A stretch of DNA of 64,000 nucleotides from Saccharibacillus alkalitolerans (GCF_011090185.1 NZ_JAAFGS010000002.1:62001-126000), one strand, 5' to 3'. Shown: positions 24,719-33,630, numbered from the stretch's first letter. The notes: generated from the letters alone by a model not told the origin. Program-made: numbers and translations.

Positions 24719-24747
24719 TTGGCCTTTGCCGCGCGCTGGATTACAAT
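24719..24747 (+). promoter_or_regulatory. Candidate promoter of the Fsr-like MFS gene
   Basis: TTGGCC at 24719-24724, 17-base spacer, TACAAT at 24742-24747, about 50 bp upstream of the ATG at 24800. Confidence 0.5.
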
Positions 24748-24799
24748 GAGAGACATTCCTGCAACACGGAAAATTCAGCCACGCTGCGGAGGAATGTTT

Positions 24800-26089
24800 A
24801 TGTCGGTCAAACCAGGAGCCGAAAGCGCCGCTCCTGACGCATCGAACGGGCGAAGCGATAAGGCGTCCGCTTCCGGCGGACGTCCCCCCGCCACCGTCTA
24901 CGGCGTCCTGTTCGCGATCGGATTCGTGCATCTTCTTAACGACTCGATGCAGGCGGTCATTCCGGCCATCATGCCGATCCTGCAGAATTCCATGAGCCTC
25001 AGCTACGGCCAGCTCGGCTGGATTCTGTTCGCGATCAATTTCACGGCGTCGATTATGCAACCCGCGATCGGATTGTTCGCCGATAAAAGGCCGACTCCCG
25101 CGCTGCTGCCGATGGCGATGGCGTCTACCTTGACCGGTATGCTGCTGCTCGCCTACGCTCCCGGCTATGCCGCCGTGATCGTCGCGGTGATCTTCGTCGG
25201 TCTCGGTTCCGCCGCCTTCCATCCGGAAGGCTCTCGCGTATCCCATATGGCCGCCGGGCCGAGACGCGGTCTCGCCCAGTCGATCTTTCAGGTCGGCGGG
25301 AACGCGGGGCAGTCGCTCGCTCCGCTGCTGACCCGGCTCATCTTCATTCCGCTCGGCCAGTTCGGCGCGATCTGGTTCACGGGCATCGCCGCGCTCGGTA
25401 TAGCGGTGCAGCTGTTCATCGCCCGCTGGTACGGACGCACGCTGAAAGCGGCGGCGCAGACCAAGAAGACGGCTGTCCGCCAAGCCATGGACCCGGTAGT
25501 GCGCCGCAAAGTCGCTGCCGCCATGACGCTGCTGCTGCTCCTTGTCTTCGTCCGCTCGTGGTATGTCACGTCGGTCGGCAGCTACTACGCGTTCTATCTG
25601 CGCGACGTCTTCGGCGTCAGCATCGCCGACGCGCAGATTTACGTGTTCCTGTTCCTCGCGGCGGGCGCCGTCGGCACGCTGCTCGGCGGCCCGTTGGCCG
25701 ACCGTTTCGGCAAGCGCAACGTTCTGTTCGCTTCCATGCTGTTCGCGGCTCCGCTGACGCTGGCGCTGCCGTACGCCAACCTGCTCTGGACCGGCATCCT
25801 GCTGTCGCTTATCGGCTTCATCCTGCTGTCGAGCTTCTCCGTGTCGGTCGTATACGCGCAGATGCTGATTCCCGGCCGGGTCGGAGCCGTATCGGGCCTC
25901 GTTACCGGTCTGGCGTTCGGCATGGGCGGACTCGGCGGTCTCGTGCTGGGCAGTTGGATGGATGCCGCCGGCGTGGCGGCCGTCATGCGCTTCTGCAGCT
26001 TCCTGCCGCTGCTCGGCGTGCTGACGTTCCTGCTGCCGGGCGACCGGAAGCTGAACGGCTGGGCTTCGGCGAACGGAGCGGACGCTTAA
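24800..26089 (+). CDS. MFS transporter, fosmidomycin-resistance (Fsr)-like, 429 aa
   Basis: After a polar N-terminal segment of about 30 residues come twelve membrane helices. The first two match Fsr-type exporters (HLLNDSMQAVIPAIMPIL, QLGWILFAINFTASIMQPAIG), and the conserved FVGLGSAAFHPEGSRV and GNAGQSLAPL segments are also typical. The start at 24800 is chosen because GGAGG lies seven bases upstream. An ATG two codons earlier is too close. The substrate is not predictable from sequence. Confidence 0.88.
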   Translation: MSVKPGAESAAPDASNGRSDKASASGGRPPATVYGVLFAIGFVHLLNDSMQAVIPAIMPILQNSMSLSYGQLGWILFAINFTASIMQPAIGLFADKRPTPALLPMAMASTLTGMLLLAYAPGYAAVIVAVIFVGLGSAAFHPEGSRVSHMAAGPRRGLAQSIFQVGGNAGQSLAPLLTRLIFIPLGQFGAIWFTGIAALGIAVQLFIARWYGRTLKAAAQTKKTAVRQAMDPVVRRKVAAAMTLLLLLVFVRSWYVTSVGSYYAFYLRDVFGVSIADAQIYVFLFLAAGAVGTLLGGPLADRFGKRNVLFASMLFAAPLTLALPYANLLWTGILLSLIGFILLSSFSVSVVYAQMLIPGRVGAVSGLVTGLAFGMGGLGGLVLGSWMDAAGVAAVMRFCSFLPLLGVLTFLLPGDRKLNGWASANGADA

Positions 26090-26104
26090 GTTTTCGGGAA
26101 CGGC

Positions 26105-26136
26105 AAAAGGGAGAGCCGATACGGCTCTCCCTTTTT
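26105..26136. terminator. Bidirectional terminator
   Basis: AAAAGGGAGAGCC and GGCTCTCCCTTTT arms are perfect 13-bp complements around a short loop. It serves the MFS gene and the first DUF4179 gene. Confidence 0.92.
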
Positions 26137-26172
26137 GCTGACGGTGATTTGCGGCTCCCGCGCGTTCCGACT

Positions 26173-27567
26173 TCAGTTCTGAATCGGAATGTCCAGATCC
26201 CGCGAAGAATCGTATACGCCGTACTCTCCCGCGTTAATCGCGAATTCGCTGCCTTCCGGCACGTTTTTGAACACGTCCACCTGGAAGCCGGTATCGCCGT
26301 TATACTTGCTGTACGATTCGCTCTCGCTGCGCTCGTACGTTTTGCCGTCGACCCGGAGCCGGGTCCCGGTGATCATGAAGAAATCATTTCGGGTTTGTAT
26401 ATGGACATGGATATCCTTGCCTTCCCGCTTCACCTTGTAAGCCATGACGCTCTGATCAGGCAGCGTTTCCGATACGGACTGCGCTGTCTCGCTCGGAGGA
26501 GCTACCGGCGTCCAAATATCCGGGTACGAACGTTTGACCACGGCGTTTCTCAGCTGCAGCGTCAAAGAGCTCTTTCTCACGTCTTCAAGCGAGTTCGCCG
26601 CAAGGTTGAAATAGAGCGTTTCCGGCGCGTTCGGGTCGAGACCCGGCTGTGCTTGTTCGCGCCCGGGCAGCGGAGTCCACAGCCCTTGTACGCCGATATT
26701 GTCCACTTTCAGCGTAGAATCCTTGTAATACATGAAATCGCCTTGATCGACGGAGAAGCCCTGTTCGCGAATTACCGGAATCCTGATCTCGAAAGGACTG
26801 ATCTGCGCTTCTCCCAGCTTCAACCCGGTACGCTCTTCGATCGCCGCCTGCTCTTCGATCGGTACGGCGTAGGTTGCCGAGGCAGCCTGCTCGCCCTCGA
26901 CGGTAAATTCGACGACCCAGTCCCCTTGGATCGAATCGATTGTTTGAGCCGTCGAGTAGGTCGCATCTTTTAACGTTAACCGATATTGCCTGCTTTCACC
27001 GCCCGCGGGCAGATTGCCTTCGAAATATTGAGTCAGCGTCGATGCGCTGCCGCCTTCCTCGAACTCGAACAGGTTGCGTTTATCCCCCGATACCGCGAGG
27101 TTTTGTCCGCTGCTCAAGTCGGTCAACGTCGCTTCCCCGAATTCGACCGTGCCGAAACCGCGCTTTTGCAGATCGGTCAATCGCAGGCGCAGCGCCATTT
27201 GCTGCTCTTCCTCCAGCGGTTTGCGGCCTATCGCCACGCTGCTCAACGTCAACTCGACGCCTCCGACCTCTGCCGAAGCGTCGATTTTCTGTCCCATTTC
27301 GGTCGGAATGACTTCCGTTTGCTGGTCGAAATAAATCGCCGTTCCTCCTGCCGCCACTACGATCGCGGCGGCCGAAGCCGCAAGCGCCCATCGGCGAGCG
27401 CGCGAAACGCCTCTTTTGTTCTCGATGACACTCGTTTCCTCGACCCATCCGGAGCGCCGACGTTCCACTTCCGCGCGAATCCGGTTCCACATCTCGCCGT
27501 AGTCCGGGCTGCCGTCCGATAAAAGGCTCATCCCCTGCTTGATCTGCTGTTCAGTAATTGGAGACAT
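26173..27567 (-). CDS. DUF4179 putative anti-sigma factor, pair 1, 464 aa
   Basis: The cytoplasmic N-terminus (about 1-60, with DYGEMWNRIRAEVERRRSGW) is followed by one membrane helix (about 63-84) and a large extracytoplasmic beta-rich region. That region contains the DUF4179 segment (IDASAEVGGVELTLSSV) and a C-terminal DUF5643-like part. The layout fits a one-pass anti-sigma factor that senses an envelope signal. The start MSPITEQQ at 27567 has AAAGGAAG upstream and overlaps the sigma gene stop by 17 bp, as in the other two pairs. Confidence 0.85.
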   Translation of the reverse strand: MSPITEQQIKQGMSLLSDGSPDYGEMWNRIRAEVERRRSGWVEETSVIENKRGVSRARRWALAASAAAIVVAAGGTAIYFDQQTEVIPTEMGQKIDASAEVGGVELTLSSVAIGRKPLEEEQQMALRLRLTDLQKRGFGTVEFGEATLTDLSSGQNLAVSGDKRNLFEFEEGGSASTLTQYFEGNLPAGGESRQYRLTLKDATYSTAQTIDSIQGDWVVEFTVEGEQAASATYAVPIEEQAAIEERTGLKLGEAQISPFEIRIPVIREQGFSVDQGDFMYYKDSTLKVDNIGVQGLWTPLPGREQAQPGLDPNAPETLYFNLAANSLEDVRKSSLTLQLRNAVVKRSYPDIWTPVAPPSETAQSVSETLPDQSVMAYKVKREGKDIHVHIQTRNDFFMITGTRLRVDGKTYERSESESYSKYNGDTGFQVDVFKNVPEGSEFAINAGEYGVYDSSRDLDIPIQN

Positions 27568-28087
27568 GGTGGTCACTTCCTTTCCCTCTCGATTCCATGG
27601 CTTTCTCATACAGCTTCTTGAACATTTTCACTCCGCGGTTGATTCTGGACTTCGCCGTTCCGACCGGTATGCCCAGCGCTTCCGCCGTCTCCGCCGTCGA
27701 TAAATCGGCCATGTAATAGAGCAGCATCGCTTCCCGCACTTTAGGCTTCAGCTTATTGAGCAGCCTGCCGAACTCGTCGGCCGTTTCGGCGCGTTCGTAC
27801 GCGCTTTCTACCGATTGCGGCGAGCGCAGCGGCAGGTTGATCGAAAAGGCCTTTTTCTCTTTCATATTCCCGTTCGTCCGGCGCCGCATCAACGAATGGC
27901 ATTCGTTGGCGGCGATTCTCATCAGCCAGGCTTTCATATGCTCGACTTTGTCCCGATCCGCCAGCATCGCTTTGACGAAAACTTCTTGGCAGATGTCTTC
28001 CGCGTCCGTCTGGCTTCGAAGCATATGTAAGCAGTAACGGTATACGTCTTCTTTGTACGTCTGGAATAACGTATTATCGTCCACCAT
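27551..28087 (-). CDS. ECF RNA polymerase sigma factor, pair 1, 178 aa
   Basis: Region 2 is seen in YCLHMLRSQTDAEDICQEVF and AWLMRIAANECHSLMRRR. Region 4 is seen in LLYYMADLSTAETAEALGIP with VGTAKSRINRGVKMF as the DNA-reading helix. It lies directly before its DUF4179 partner with a 17-bp overlap. A promoter matching those of the two paralogous pairs lies about 40-70 bp upstream, suggesting autoregulation. Confidence 0.94.
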   Translation of the reverse strand: MVDDNTLFQTYKEDVYRYCLHMLRSQTDAEDICQEVFVKAMLADRDKVEHMKAWLMRIAANECHSLMRRRTNGNMKEKKAFSINLPLRSPQSVESAYERAETADEFGRLLNKLKPKVREAMLLYYMADLSTAETAEALGIPVGTAKSRINRGVKMFKKLYEKAMESRGKGSDHHVSNY

Positions 28088-28127
28088 CTCTCACGTCCTT
28101 TGCCCCTCTGATTATGAGTCTTTCCCT

Positions 28128-28160
28128 CTATAGAGACTTACAGACGCCGAAAACGGTTTG
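28128..28160 (-). promoter_or_regulatory. ECF-type promoter of sigma pair 1
   Basis: Minus strand CAAACC (28160-28155), N17, GTCTCTATAG (28137-28128). The AACC-N17-GT(C/T) layout is shared with pairs 2 and 3. Confidence 0.6.
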
Positions 28161-28177
28161 CTTTTTCGATAAAACGC

Positions 28178-28218
28178 CAAAAAGCCCGATTCGGTCTTCT
28201 TGCAGACCGAACCGAGCT
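28178..28218 (-). terminator. Terminator of sigma pair 2
   Basis: On the minus strand AGCTCGGTTCGGTCT and AGACCGAATCGGGCT pair with small mismatches, followed by TTTTT. It lies about 60 bp after the second DUF4179 stop. Confidence 0.75.
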
Positions 28219-28276
28219 TGACGGGACAAGCGGGTTCACACTTTGTTTATTCGAGATTTTCGCGCCGCTCTTGCCG

Positions 28277-30022
28277 TTACTTCCGCAGCACGATTTCCGT
28301 GTTCAAAGACGGATCGACTTGACCGTAAAGACCCAATCCGAGCTCCAGCTCGGCGTCTTTCGGGACGTTTTTGTAAATGTCGATCCGGTAATCTCCCTGT
28401 TCCCGGTACGAATTATAGGAAGAATTTTTGTCGGGCTTTCGCACTTCGCCGTTGACTTTCAGGACGGTGCCTTCCAGCAGCTGCAGGCGGTCCTTCGTCT
28501 CGGTCACGACTTTGAGGTCGTCGCCCTCGCGCAAGTAACGGTGATGCAGCGCGCTGCCGTCCGGCAGTTCGGCGTCGGCGTTCTGCTCCTCCTGCCGCGG
28601 AGCGGCAAGAGGGGTCCAGAAGTCGCCCGGCGCCTGTCTGAGAACGACCGCATCCTGCAATCTGACGGACAGAGGCCCCGTTTTCAAGCTGCGAATATCC
28701 GCGCTCAGAATACGGAAAGATAATGCTTGCTGTTCCTGACCGGCTTGGCCGGAAATCAGCTGGAGAGGACCGCCTTGATACTCCCCTGTTCCGAACTCGG
28801 CTCCTTCGGAAACCAACGTTTGTTTTTGATAGTAGAGCACAAGTCCGTCATGCGGCTCGCGGTTTTGCGGTTCCCGCTCGATCGGCAGGGAGACGCCGTA
28901 CGCGCCGACGACGGCTTCGCCGAGCGTCCAGCCTGTTTTTTGCTCGATCTCTGCCGCGTTCTCCGGCGTAATGGCGACGGCCCGATCGATCGCTTTCGAT
29001 CCGTCGAGCGTAAAGTCCACTTTCCAGCTGCCGTCGATTTTCCGAACCGTTTCGGCGTAACTATACGTCAGGGTGAGCGCTTGACGCTCCTGCTCGCTCA
29101 TGTCGTACAGCTGGTAGCTGCAGTTAACCTCGTTCCCGTTCCAAGTTCCCGACGTCGGCTCGATGGCTTTCGAACCCGCGTTCAAGAGCAGCTGCGTTTT
29201 GCTCTCGATCGACAGCGACTCGGGGTACGAAGCGGAGGCGTTCTCTTCCGCTCCCTGAAGTTTGTAGGTCAAGGTCAGCAGTCCCTGATCTTTGTCCCAT
29301 TCGGAACCGGTCAGCAGCACGGAGGTTCCCGGGAGGGAAGGGACTTTGTATTCCGTTCCGGGCTGGAGTTTCCCTTGAAGAGCAGCCTCATGGCGCCGAA
29401 TGACGTACAAATCGTCCATCTCGAGCCGAAGACGCCGGGTTTCCCCTTCTTTCGTCCAATCGCCTTCGGCCAGCTTGGCGCTGTCCATGCCGGTTCGAAG
29501 ATCGAAGTACGCTCCGCTGGTCAGCTCCTTGCTTTTTCCGCTGTCGAGATCGATCAACCGCCCCGATCCGAATCCCGCGTATTCGGCATTCGGCACGTTC
29601 AGGCCGCTCAAGCTCATTTGCATCGCGAGCCGATCCTTCCGCTCCGGCGCAGCAAGCCGTGTTCCTTCAAAGTGTCCCTGAACCGCGCTGTTCAGCGTAA
29701 GCTTCACGCCGTCCACGACAGCCGACGCTTCCAAAGACTGACCGGCCGGCGCGCCATAGCTCGGCGCAGGCACATCCGGATCGGAGTCCGGCTGCCAGGC
29801 CAAGACGCCCACCGCGACGGCGCAGGCCAGCGCCGCCGAAGCCGCGGGAAACGCCCATTTGCGGCCGACGGTTCTTCCGGCTGCCGGCGTTACTTCCTTC
29901 CAGCCCGATCTCCGCCTGCCGGCTTCCTCGACAATGCGTCTTCGCATGCTGACGTAATCGGGATCGCCGTCGTCCACTTCGCGCAGCCGGTTCTCCAGAT
30001 CGGAATCAATAATTCGAGACAT
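28277..30022 (-). CDS. DUF4179 putative anti-sigma factor, pair 2, 581 aa
   Basis: It has the same architecture as the first: cytoplasmic N-terminus with DYVSMRRRIVEEAGRRRSGW, membrane helix at about 54-74, then a long exported region with SLEASAVVDGVKLTLNSAV. It is about 115 residues longer than pair 1. GGAGTGACATCC precedes ATG 30022, which overlaps the sigma stop by 17 bp. An earlier GTG is not used because it overlaps the ribosome binding site. The ligand or stress sensed is unknown. Confidence 0.85.
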   Translation of the reverse strand: MSRIIDSDLENRLREVDDGDPDYVSMRRRIVEEAGRRRSGWKEVTPAAGRTVGRKWAFPAASAALACAVAVGVLAWQPDSDPDVPAPSYGAPAGQSLEASAVVDGVKLTLNSAVQGHFEGTRLAAPERKDRLAMQMSLSGLNVPNAEYAGFGSGRLIDLDSGKSKELTSGAYFDLRTGMDSAKLAEGDWTKEGETRRLRLEMDDLYVIRRHEAALQGKLQPGTEYKVPSLPGTSVLLTGSEWDKDQGLLTLTYKLQGAEENASASYPESLSIESKTQLLLNAGSKAIEPTSGTWNGNEVNCSYQLYDMSEQERQALTLTYSYAETVRKIDGSWKVDFTLDGSKAIDRAVAITPENAAEIEQKTGWTLGEAVVGAYGVSLPIEREPQNREPHDGLVLYYQKQTLVSEGAEFGTGEYQGGPLQLISGQAGQEQQALSFRILSADIRSLKTGPLSVRLQDAVVLRQAPGDFWTPLAAPRQEEQNADAELPDGSALHHRYLREGDDLKVVTETKDRLQLLEGTVLKVNGEVRKPDKNSSYNSYREQGDYRIDIYKNVPKDAELELGLGLYGQVDPSLNTEIVLRK

Positions 30023-30545
30023 GGATGTCACTCCTTTTTTTCGTTTGTACGGCCGTATTCTCGTCTTCCATTTGCTTTTTCAATGCTTTCAATCCCCGGT
30101 TGATGCGGGATTTGACGGTGCCCAGCGGCAGATTCAGCATGTCGGCCACTTCCGCCATCGGAAGGTCCGCCATGTAATACAGCAGCAGGACTTCCCGGAA
30201 CTTGGGTTTGACCTGCCGGAGCTTCAGGCCGAATTCGGCTCTTGCCTCCCGCAGCTCGTATCCGGCTTCCACCGACGGCGAATGATTCAGCGGGGCGGTC
30301 CGAAGATACGCTTTCTGCTCTTTGTCCCGGCCCCTGATCCTGCGGCGCATCAGCCCGTGGCATTCGTTCGCCGCGATGCGCAGCAGCCAGGCCTTTTCGC
30401 TCCGCAGATCGGTCCGGTCGGCCAGCATCGCCTTCACGAATACTTCCTGGCATACGTCTTCCGCATCTCTTCTGTCTTTGAGCATATACAGACAGTACCG
30501 GTATACCGTCGTTTTATACGTTTCGAACAACTCCAGGTCGTCCAT
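30006..30545 (-). CDS. ECF RNA polymerase sigma factor, pair 2, 179 aa
   Basis: Region 2 (YCLYMLKDRRDAEDVCQEVF, AWLLRIAANECHGLMRRR) and region 4 (LLYYMADLPMAEVADMLNLP, LGTVKSRINRGLKAL) are intact. The start MDDLELFETYK at 30545 is set by alignment with the two paralogues. A GTG four codons earlier is possible. A matching ECF promoter lies about 75-110 bp upstream. Confidence 0.92.
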   Translation of the reverse strand: MDDLELFETYKTTVYRYCLYMLKDRRDAEDVCQEVFVKAMLADRTDLRSEKAWLLRIAANECHGLMRRRIRGRDKEQKAYLRTAPLNHSPSVEAGYELREARAEFGLKLRQVKPKFREVLLLYYMADLPMAEVADMLNLPLGTVKSRINRGLKALKKQMEDENTAVQTKKRSDIHVSNY

Positions 30546-30619
30546 GTTTCTTCTCACATCCTTATAAGCTTCCGCTTTCCTTTTGCCTCCCTGCCCATAT
30601 GATGAATGAGCGCGCGCTT

Positions 30620-30655
30620 CTTATAGAGGACTGACGAAACGGCGAAGAGGTTCCC
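30620..30655 (-). promoter_or_regulatory. ECF-type promoter of sigma pair 2
   Basis: Minus strand GGGAACC (30655-30649), N17, GTCCTCTATAAG (30631-30620). It is the same spacing and core as at pairs 1 and 3. Confidence 0.65.
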
Positions 30656-30671
30656 GTTTGCCGAGCGGCCG

Positions 30672-30705
30672 AAAAAAACAGAGCTTCGGCAGCAACCCGA
30701 AGCTC
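30672..30705 (-). terminator. Secondary terminator between sigma pair 2 and the 113-aa membrane protein
   Basis: GAGCTTCGG and CCGAAGCTC form a perfect 9-bp stem. On the minus strand it is followed by TG and seven T residues. Confidence 0.7.
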
Positions 30706-30737
30706 CGCGCGGCCGAAAAAAAGGCCGACGAGCAGAC

Positions 30738-30768
30738 AAAAAAAGCCGCCGGGAACATGCCCGGCAGC
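30738..30768 (-). terminator. Terminator of the 113-aa membrane protein gene
   Basis: Minus strand GCTGCCGGG and CCCGGCGGC pair around CATGTT and are followed by seven T residues. Confidence 0.85.
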
Positions 30769-30789
30769 TTCATCCTAACCGATTGTTTT

Positions 30790-31131
30790 TCAACCGTAAA
30801 TGCCGATCGCAAGCAGCAGCGTTACCGCAAGGCAGAGCCCCGCCATTCCGTACGAAACGACATGCCGGCGCGCGCCGGGAATGTATCGGCGTTCGAATGC
30901 GCCCCGCACCGCGAAGATCGCCGCGAGCAGCGCCCCGATCCATACGTAACCGAACGGCTCTTTGAACAGGATCACGCAGACGACCGCCGCGACGGCGCTG
31001 GCGGCACCGAACCAGACGTAAGGCTTGAAACCGTCCGTCTCCCAAATCTTTTCCTTGCTGTCCAGCACGATTCGATCGAGCAGCCATTGGAGCGCGATCA
31101 GAATAGCGACGACCGGAGGAATAACGATCAT
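30790..31131 (-). CDS. Small four-helix membrane protein, DUF4181-like, 113 aa
   Basis: Four hydrophobic segments are visible (about 1-17, 40-56, 62-78 and 92-112), with a conserved-looking AFERRYIPGARRHVVSYGMA segment before the last helix. The layout resembles DUF4181 proteins, but the assignment is tentative. ATG 31131 is chosen because AGAAAGCGGGTGATC, almost the full complement of the 16S tail, ends just before it. It sits between sigma pairs 2 and 3 with its own terminator. Confidence 0.65.
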   Translation of the reverse strand: MIVIPPVVAILIALQWLLDRIVLDSKEKIWETDGFKPYVWFGAASAVAAVVCVILFKEPFGYVWIGALLAAIFAVRGAFERRYIPGARRHVVSYGMAGLCLAVTLLLAIGIYG

Positions 31132-31173
31132 CAAGATCACCCGCTTTCTTGTCAATCCTTAATATACGCGGCA

Positions 31174-31207
31174 AAGAACGCCCGGGTTGCAAAAACCGGG
31201 CGTTCTT
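31174..31207 (-). terminator. Hairpin terminator of sigma pair 3
   Basis: AAGAACGCCCGG and CCGGGCGTTCTT are perfect 12-bp arms just downstream of the third DUF4179 stop. The T-tract is short. Confidence 0.65.
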
Positions 31208-31218
31208 CGGCGAGTCCT

Positions 31219-33039
31219 TTATTTGCGGATAATGACTTTGGCGTCCTTCGTGTTGTCGACCGTTCCGTAAGCGAGCAGGTTGATTTCGAACTTCTCGCCT
31301 TCCGGCACATTGCGATAAATGTCTACTTGGTTGTAGTAACCCCGAGCGTTTTGAATCGAACTGTCTTCGGTCGGCTCCTTATCGTAGGCGTAGTCTTTCC
31401 CGTCCACCCGGAGGCGCGTGCCTTCGTACAAAGACGCGTAGTCCGGCACCTCGATCTCAACAAGTACGTCTTTGCCTTTGCGGTGAACCGTGTACACGAC
31501 CTTTTTGCCGTCGGCCAGCGTGTCCGTGACTTTCTGTTCTTCCTCGGTCGGGACGCCCAGGGAAACCCAGCGATCGGGATCGATATGGGCGATCCAGGCG
31601 CCGCTGAACGTGGCGGTCAGCGGCTTGCCGCGGAAATCGTAGCTTTCCCAGTAATCGTTGGTCGTTTTGTTTTCGTTTCCGTTGCGGACCATGCCCTGCA
31701 CGCCGAACTTGACGAACTCCTGCTCTTCGGAGCGGTATCCGTTCATCTTCATCTCGGGAGTGGGATCCTGCCCCCCTAAAGTCGTCACTTCTCCGTCCGT
31801 CAGCGAGATGCTGCCGTAATTCACGATTTGTCCGTCATGCAGCGGGCGGTCTTCGGCTCCCCGATCGAGCGGAATCGTGACGCCGTAAGCATCGAGCTGC
31901 GCGTCTCCCAGCTTCCAGCCCGTCTGCTCGGTCAGCGCGGAATCGTCTTCGACCGGGATCGTTTCGGTCGGAATTTCGGCTTTCGCCGGATCGATCGTGA
32001 AGTCGATCGTCCAAGGACCTTTGACGACCCGCAGCGGCTCGGCGTAGGTGAAGGTCATCGTCATGTCGGACAGCTGATCTTCCGTCAGACCTTTGACATT
32101 GTAAGAACCTTCCGCTTCCCTGGAATTTCCTCCTTCCGACCAGCTGTCCCATCCGAGCTCCCGATCGCCGAGCTTCAAGCCGACGGAGTTGCCGCGATCC
32201 ATGGCCAGCAGCGTGCTGTCCTGCGCTTCGATTTTCGGCACATTTTCGTCAGGCAGGAACTTGATCTTCAGCATTCCCGACTTTTTGTTCCATTTGATAT
32301 CCGTGATCTTCATTTTGAAATCTCGGTCCGGAAGCACCGTGTACTCCGCGCCCAACTTTATGCCGCCTTCGATCGGCACCGTCGTGCGGCGGATCATGTA
32401 CAAATCGGACGTCTCCAGCCGATAGCGATGCGGCCCTTCCGCCTCGCCGAGCTCCCCCGTCGCTCTCGCCGACGTGTTCAGCGTCCGGTCGGCTTCCCAA
32501 GCATCGACGCTGCGAATATCGTTCGTATTGAAATCGCCCATGCTCAGTTCCAGCTTTTTGCCGGTGTCGAGGTCCGTGATCGAAGACTTGTCGAATCCCG
32601 CGACCTGCACATCTTCGCTGCCGAAACCGCTGAGCGAAAAGTCCAGCACCATCTTGCTCAAGGCTTCGTTCTGCCCGTAACCCCGGTCCTTTCCCTGCAC
32701 GACGTTATTCAATTTCAACACGATGCCTTCCGCTTCCGCCTGCGCTTGCATCGCCTGCCCGACCGAAGCCGCCTGGGCTTGCGGAGACAGGCTTTCGAAA
32801 TACCCCTGCGACGCCGCGGCGCCCAGCGCGACGACGGCCGCCAGCGAAGCGCATGCGACCGGGATGGCCCATTTGCGGCGGCCGCGGCGCGGCTGAGGCA
32901 CCGCTGTATGCTCCTGCCACCCCGAATTCCGCTTGTCCGTCTCCAGCCGAATCCGATTCCACATCGCGTCGTAGTTCGGATTTTCTTTCCGAAGTCCGCG
33001 CAGCTTTTTTTCCGTATCGTTATCAGTAACTCGAAGCAC
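31219..33039 (-). CDS. DUF4179 putative anti-sigma factor, pair 3, 606 aa
   Basis: It has a cytoplasmic N-terminus with NYDAMWNRIRLETDKRNSGW, a membrane helix (about 57-77) and a long exported region with AMQAQAEAEGIVLKLNNVV. It is the longest of the three paralogues. The start is taken as GTG at 33039 (encoding MLRVTDNDTEKKL) because AGAAGGTGA lies upstream and because this gives the same 17-bp overlap and N-terminal alignment as the other pairs. A GTG three codons earlier would sit on the ribosome binding site. Confidence 0.84.
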   Translation of the reverse strand: MLRVTDNDTEKKLRGLRKENPNYDAMWNRIRLETDKRNSGWQEHTAVPQPRRGRRKWAIPVACASLAAVVALGAAASQGYFESLSPQAQAASVGQAMQAQAEAEGIVLKLNNVVQGKDRGYGQNEALSKMVLDFSLSGFGSEDVQVAGFDKSSITDLDTGKKLELSMGDFNTNDIRSVDAWEADRTLNTSARATGELGEAEGPHRYRLETSDLYMIRRTTVPIEGGIKLGAEYTVLPDRDFKMKITDIKWNKKSGMLKIKFLPDENVPKIEAQDSTLLAMDRGNSVGLKLGDRELGWDSWSEGGNSREAEGSYNVKGLTEDQLSDMTMTFTYAEPLRVVKGPWTIDFTIDPAKAEIPTETIPVEDDSALTEQTGWKLGDAQLDAYGVTIPLDRGAEDRPLHDGQIVNYGSISLTDGEVTTLGGQDPTPEMKMNGYRSEEQEFVKFGVQGMVRNGNENKTTNDYWESYDFRGKPLTATFSGAWIAHIDPDRWVSLGVPTEEEQKVTDTLADGKKVVYTVHRKGKDVLVEIEVPDYASLYEGTRLRVDGKDYAYDKEPTEDSSIQNARGYYNQVDIYRNVPEGEKFEINLLAYGTVDNTKDAKVIIRK

Positions 33040-33556
33040 GAGCGTCACCTTCTTTCTCCGGCAGCGCCGGTTCTTTTTCCGTCAGCTTTTTTAACGCCTT
33101 CAGTCCTCGGCTGATTCTCGACTTGGCCGTTCCGAGCGGCACGCCCAGCGCTTCCGCCGTTTCGTTCGTCGACAGATCCGCCATATAATACAGCAGCAGC
33201 GCTTCGCGCAGCTTCGGCTTGAGCCGGCCCAGCATTTCCTCGAACTCGCCCGACGTCTCGGTGCGTTCGTAAGTCTGCTCCACCGACTGCGACGAACTCA
33301 GCGGCACGGTCAACCAAAACGCGCGCTTCTCCTTCACTCTTCCGTTCGTTCTGCGCCGTACCAGCGAATGACACTCGTTGGCGGCGATTTTCATCAGCCA
33401 GGCTTTGACGTATTCGATGCCGCTCCGGTCCGCCAACAGCGCCTTGACGAAGACCTCCTGGCAGGCGTCTTCCGCATCCGCGCGGCTGTGCAGCATGTAC
33501 AGGCAGTAATGGTACACCGCCTCTTTATGGGTTTCGAACAGCTCTCTATCTTCCAA
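33023..33556 (-). CDS. ECF RNA polymerase sigma factor, pair 3, 177 aa
   Basis: Regions 2 (YCLYMLHSRADAEDACQEVF, AWLMKIAANECHSLVRRR) and 4 (LLYYMADLSTNETAEALGVP, LGTAKSRISRGLKAL) are complete. Close similarity to pair 1 (NGRVKEKRAF against NGNMKEKKAF) suggests these two duplicated most recently. A matching ECF promoter lies about 40-75 bp upstream of ATG 33556. Confidence 0.94.
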   Translation of the reverse strand: MEDRELFETHKEAVYHYCLYMLHSRADAEDACQEVFVKALLADRSGIEYVKAWLMKIAANECHSLVRRRTNGRVKEKRAFWLTVPLSSSQSVEQTYERTETSGEFEEMLGRLKPKLREALLLYYMADLSTNETAEALGVPLGTAKSRISRGLKALKKLTEKEPALPEKEGDARASSY

Positions 33557-33595
33557 CTTTTATCACTTCCTTTGCCCCTCTGTAGCGATCGCTCG

Positions 33596-33630
33596 CCTAT
33601 AAGAACTAGCAAGCGCGAGAAACGGTTCCC
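33596..33630 (-). promoter_or_regulatory. ECF-type promoter of sigma pair 3
   Basis: Minus strand GGGAACC (33630-33624), N17, GTTCTTATAGG (33606-33596). It matches pair 2 exactly in the -35 element and in spacing. Confidence 0.65.
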
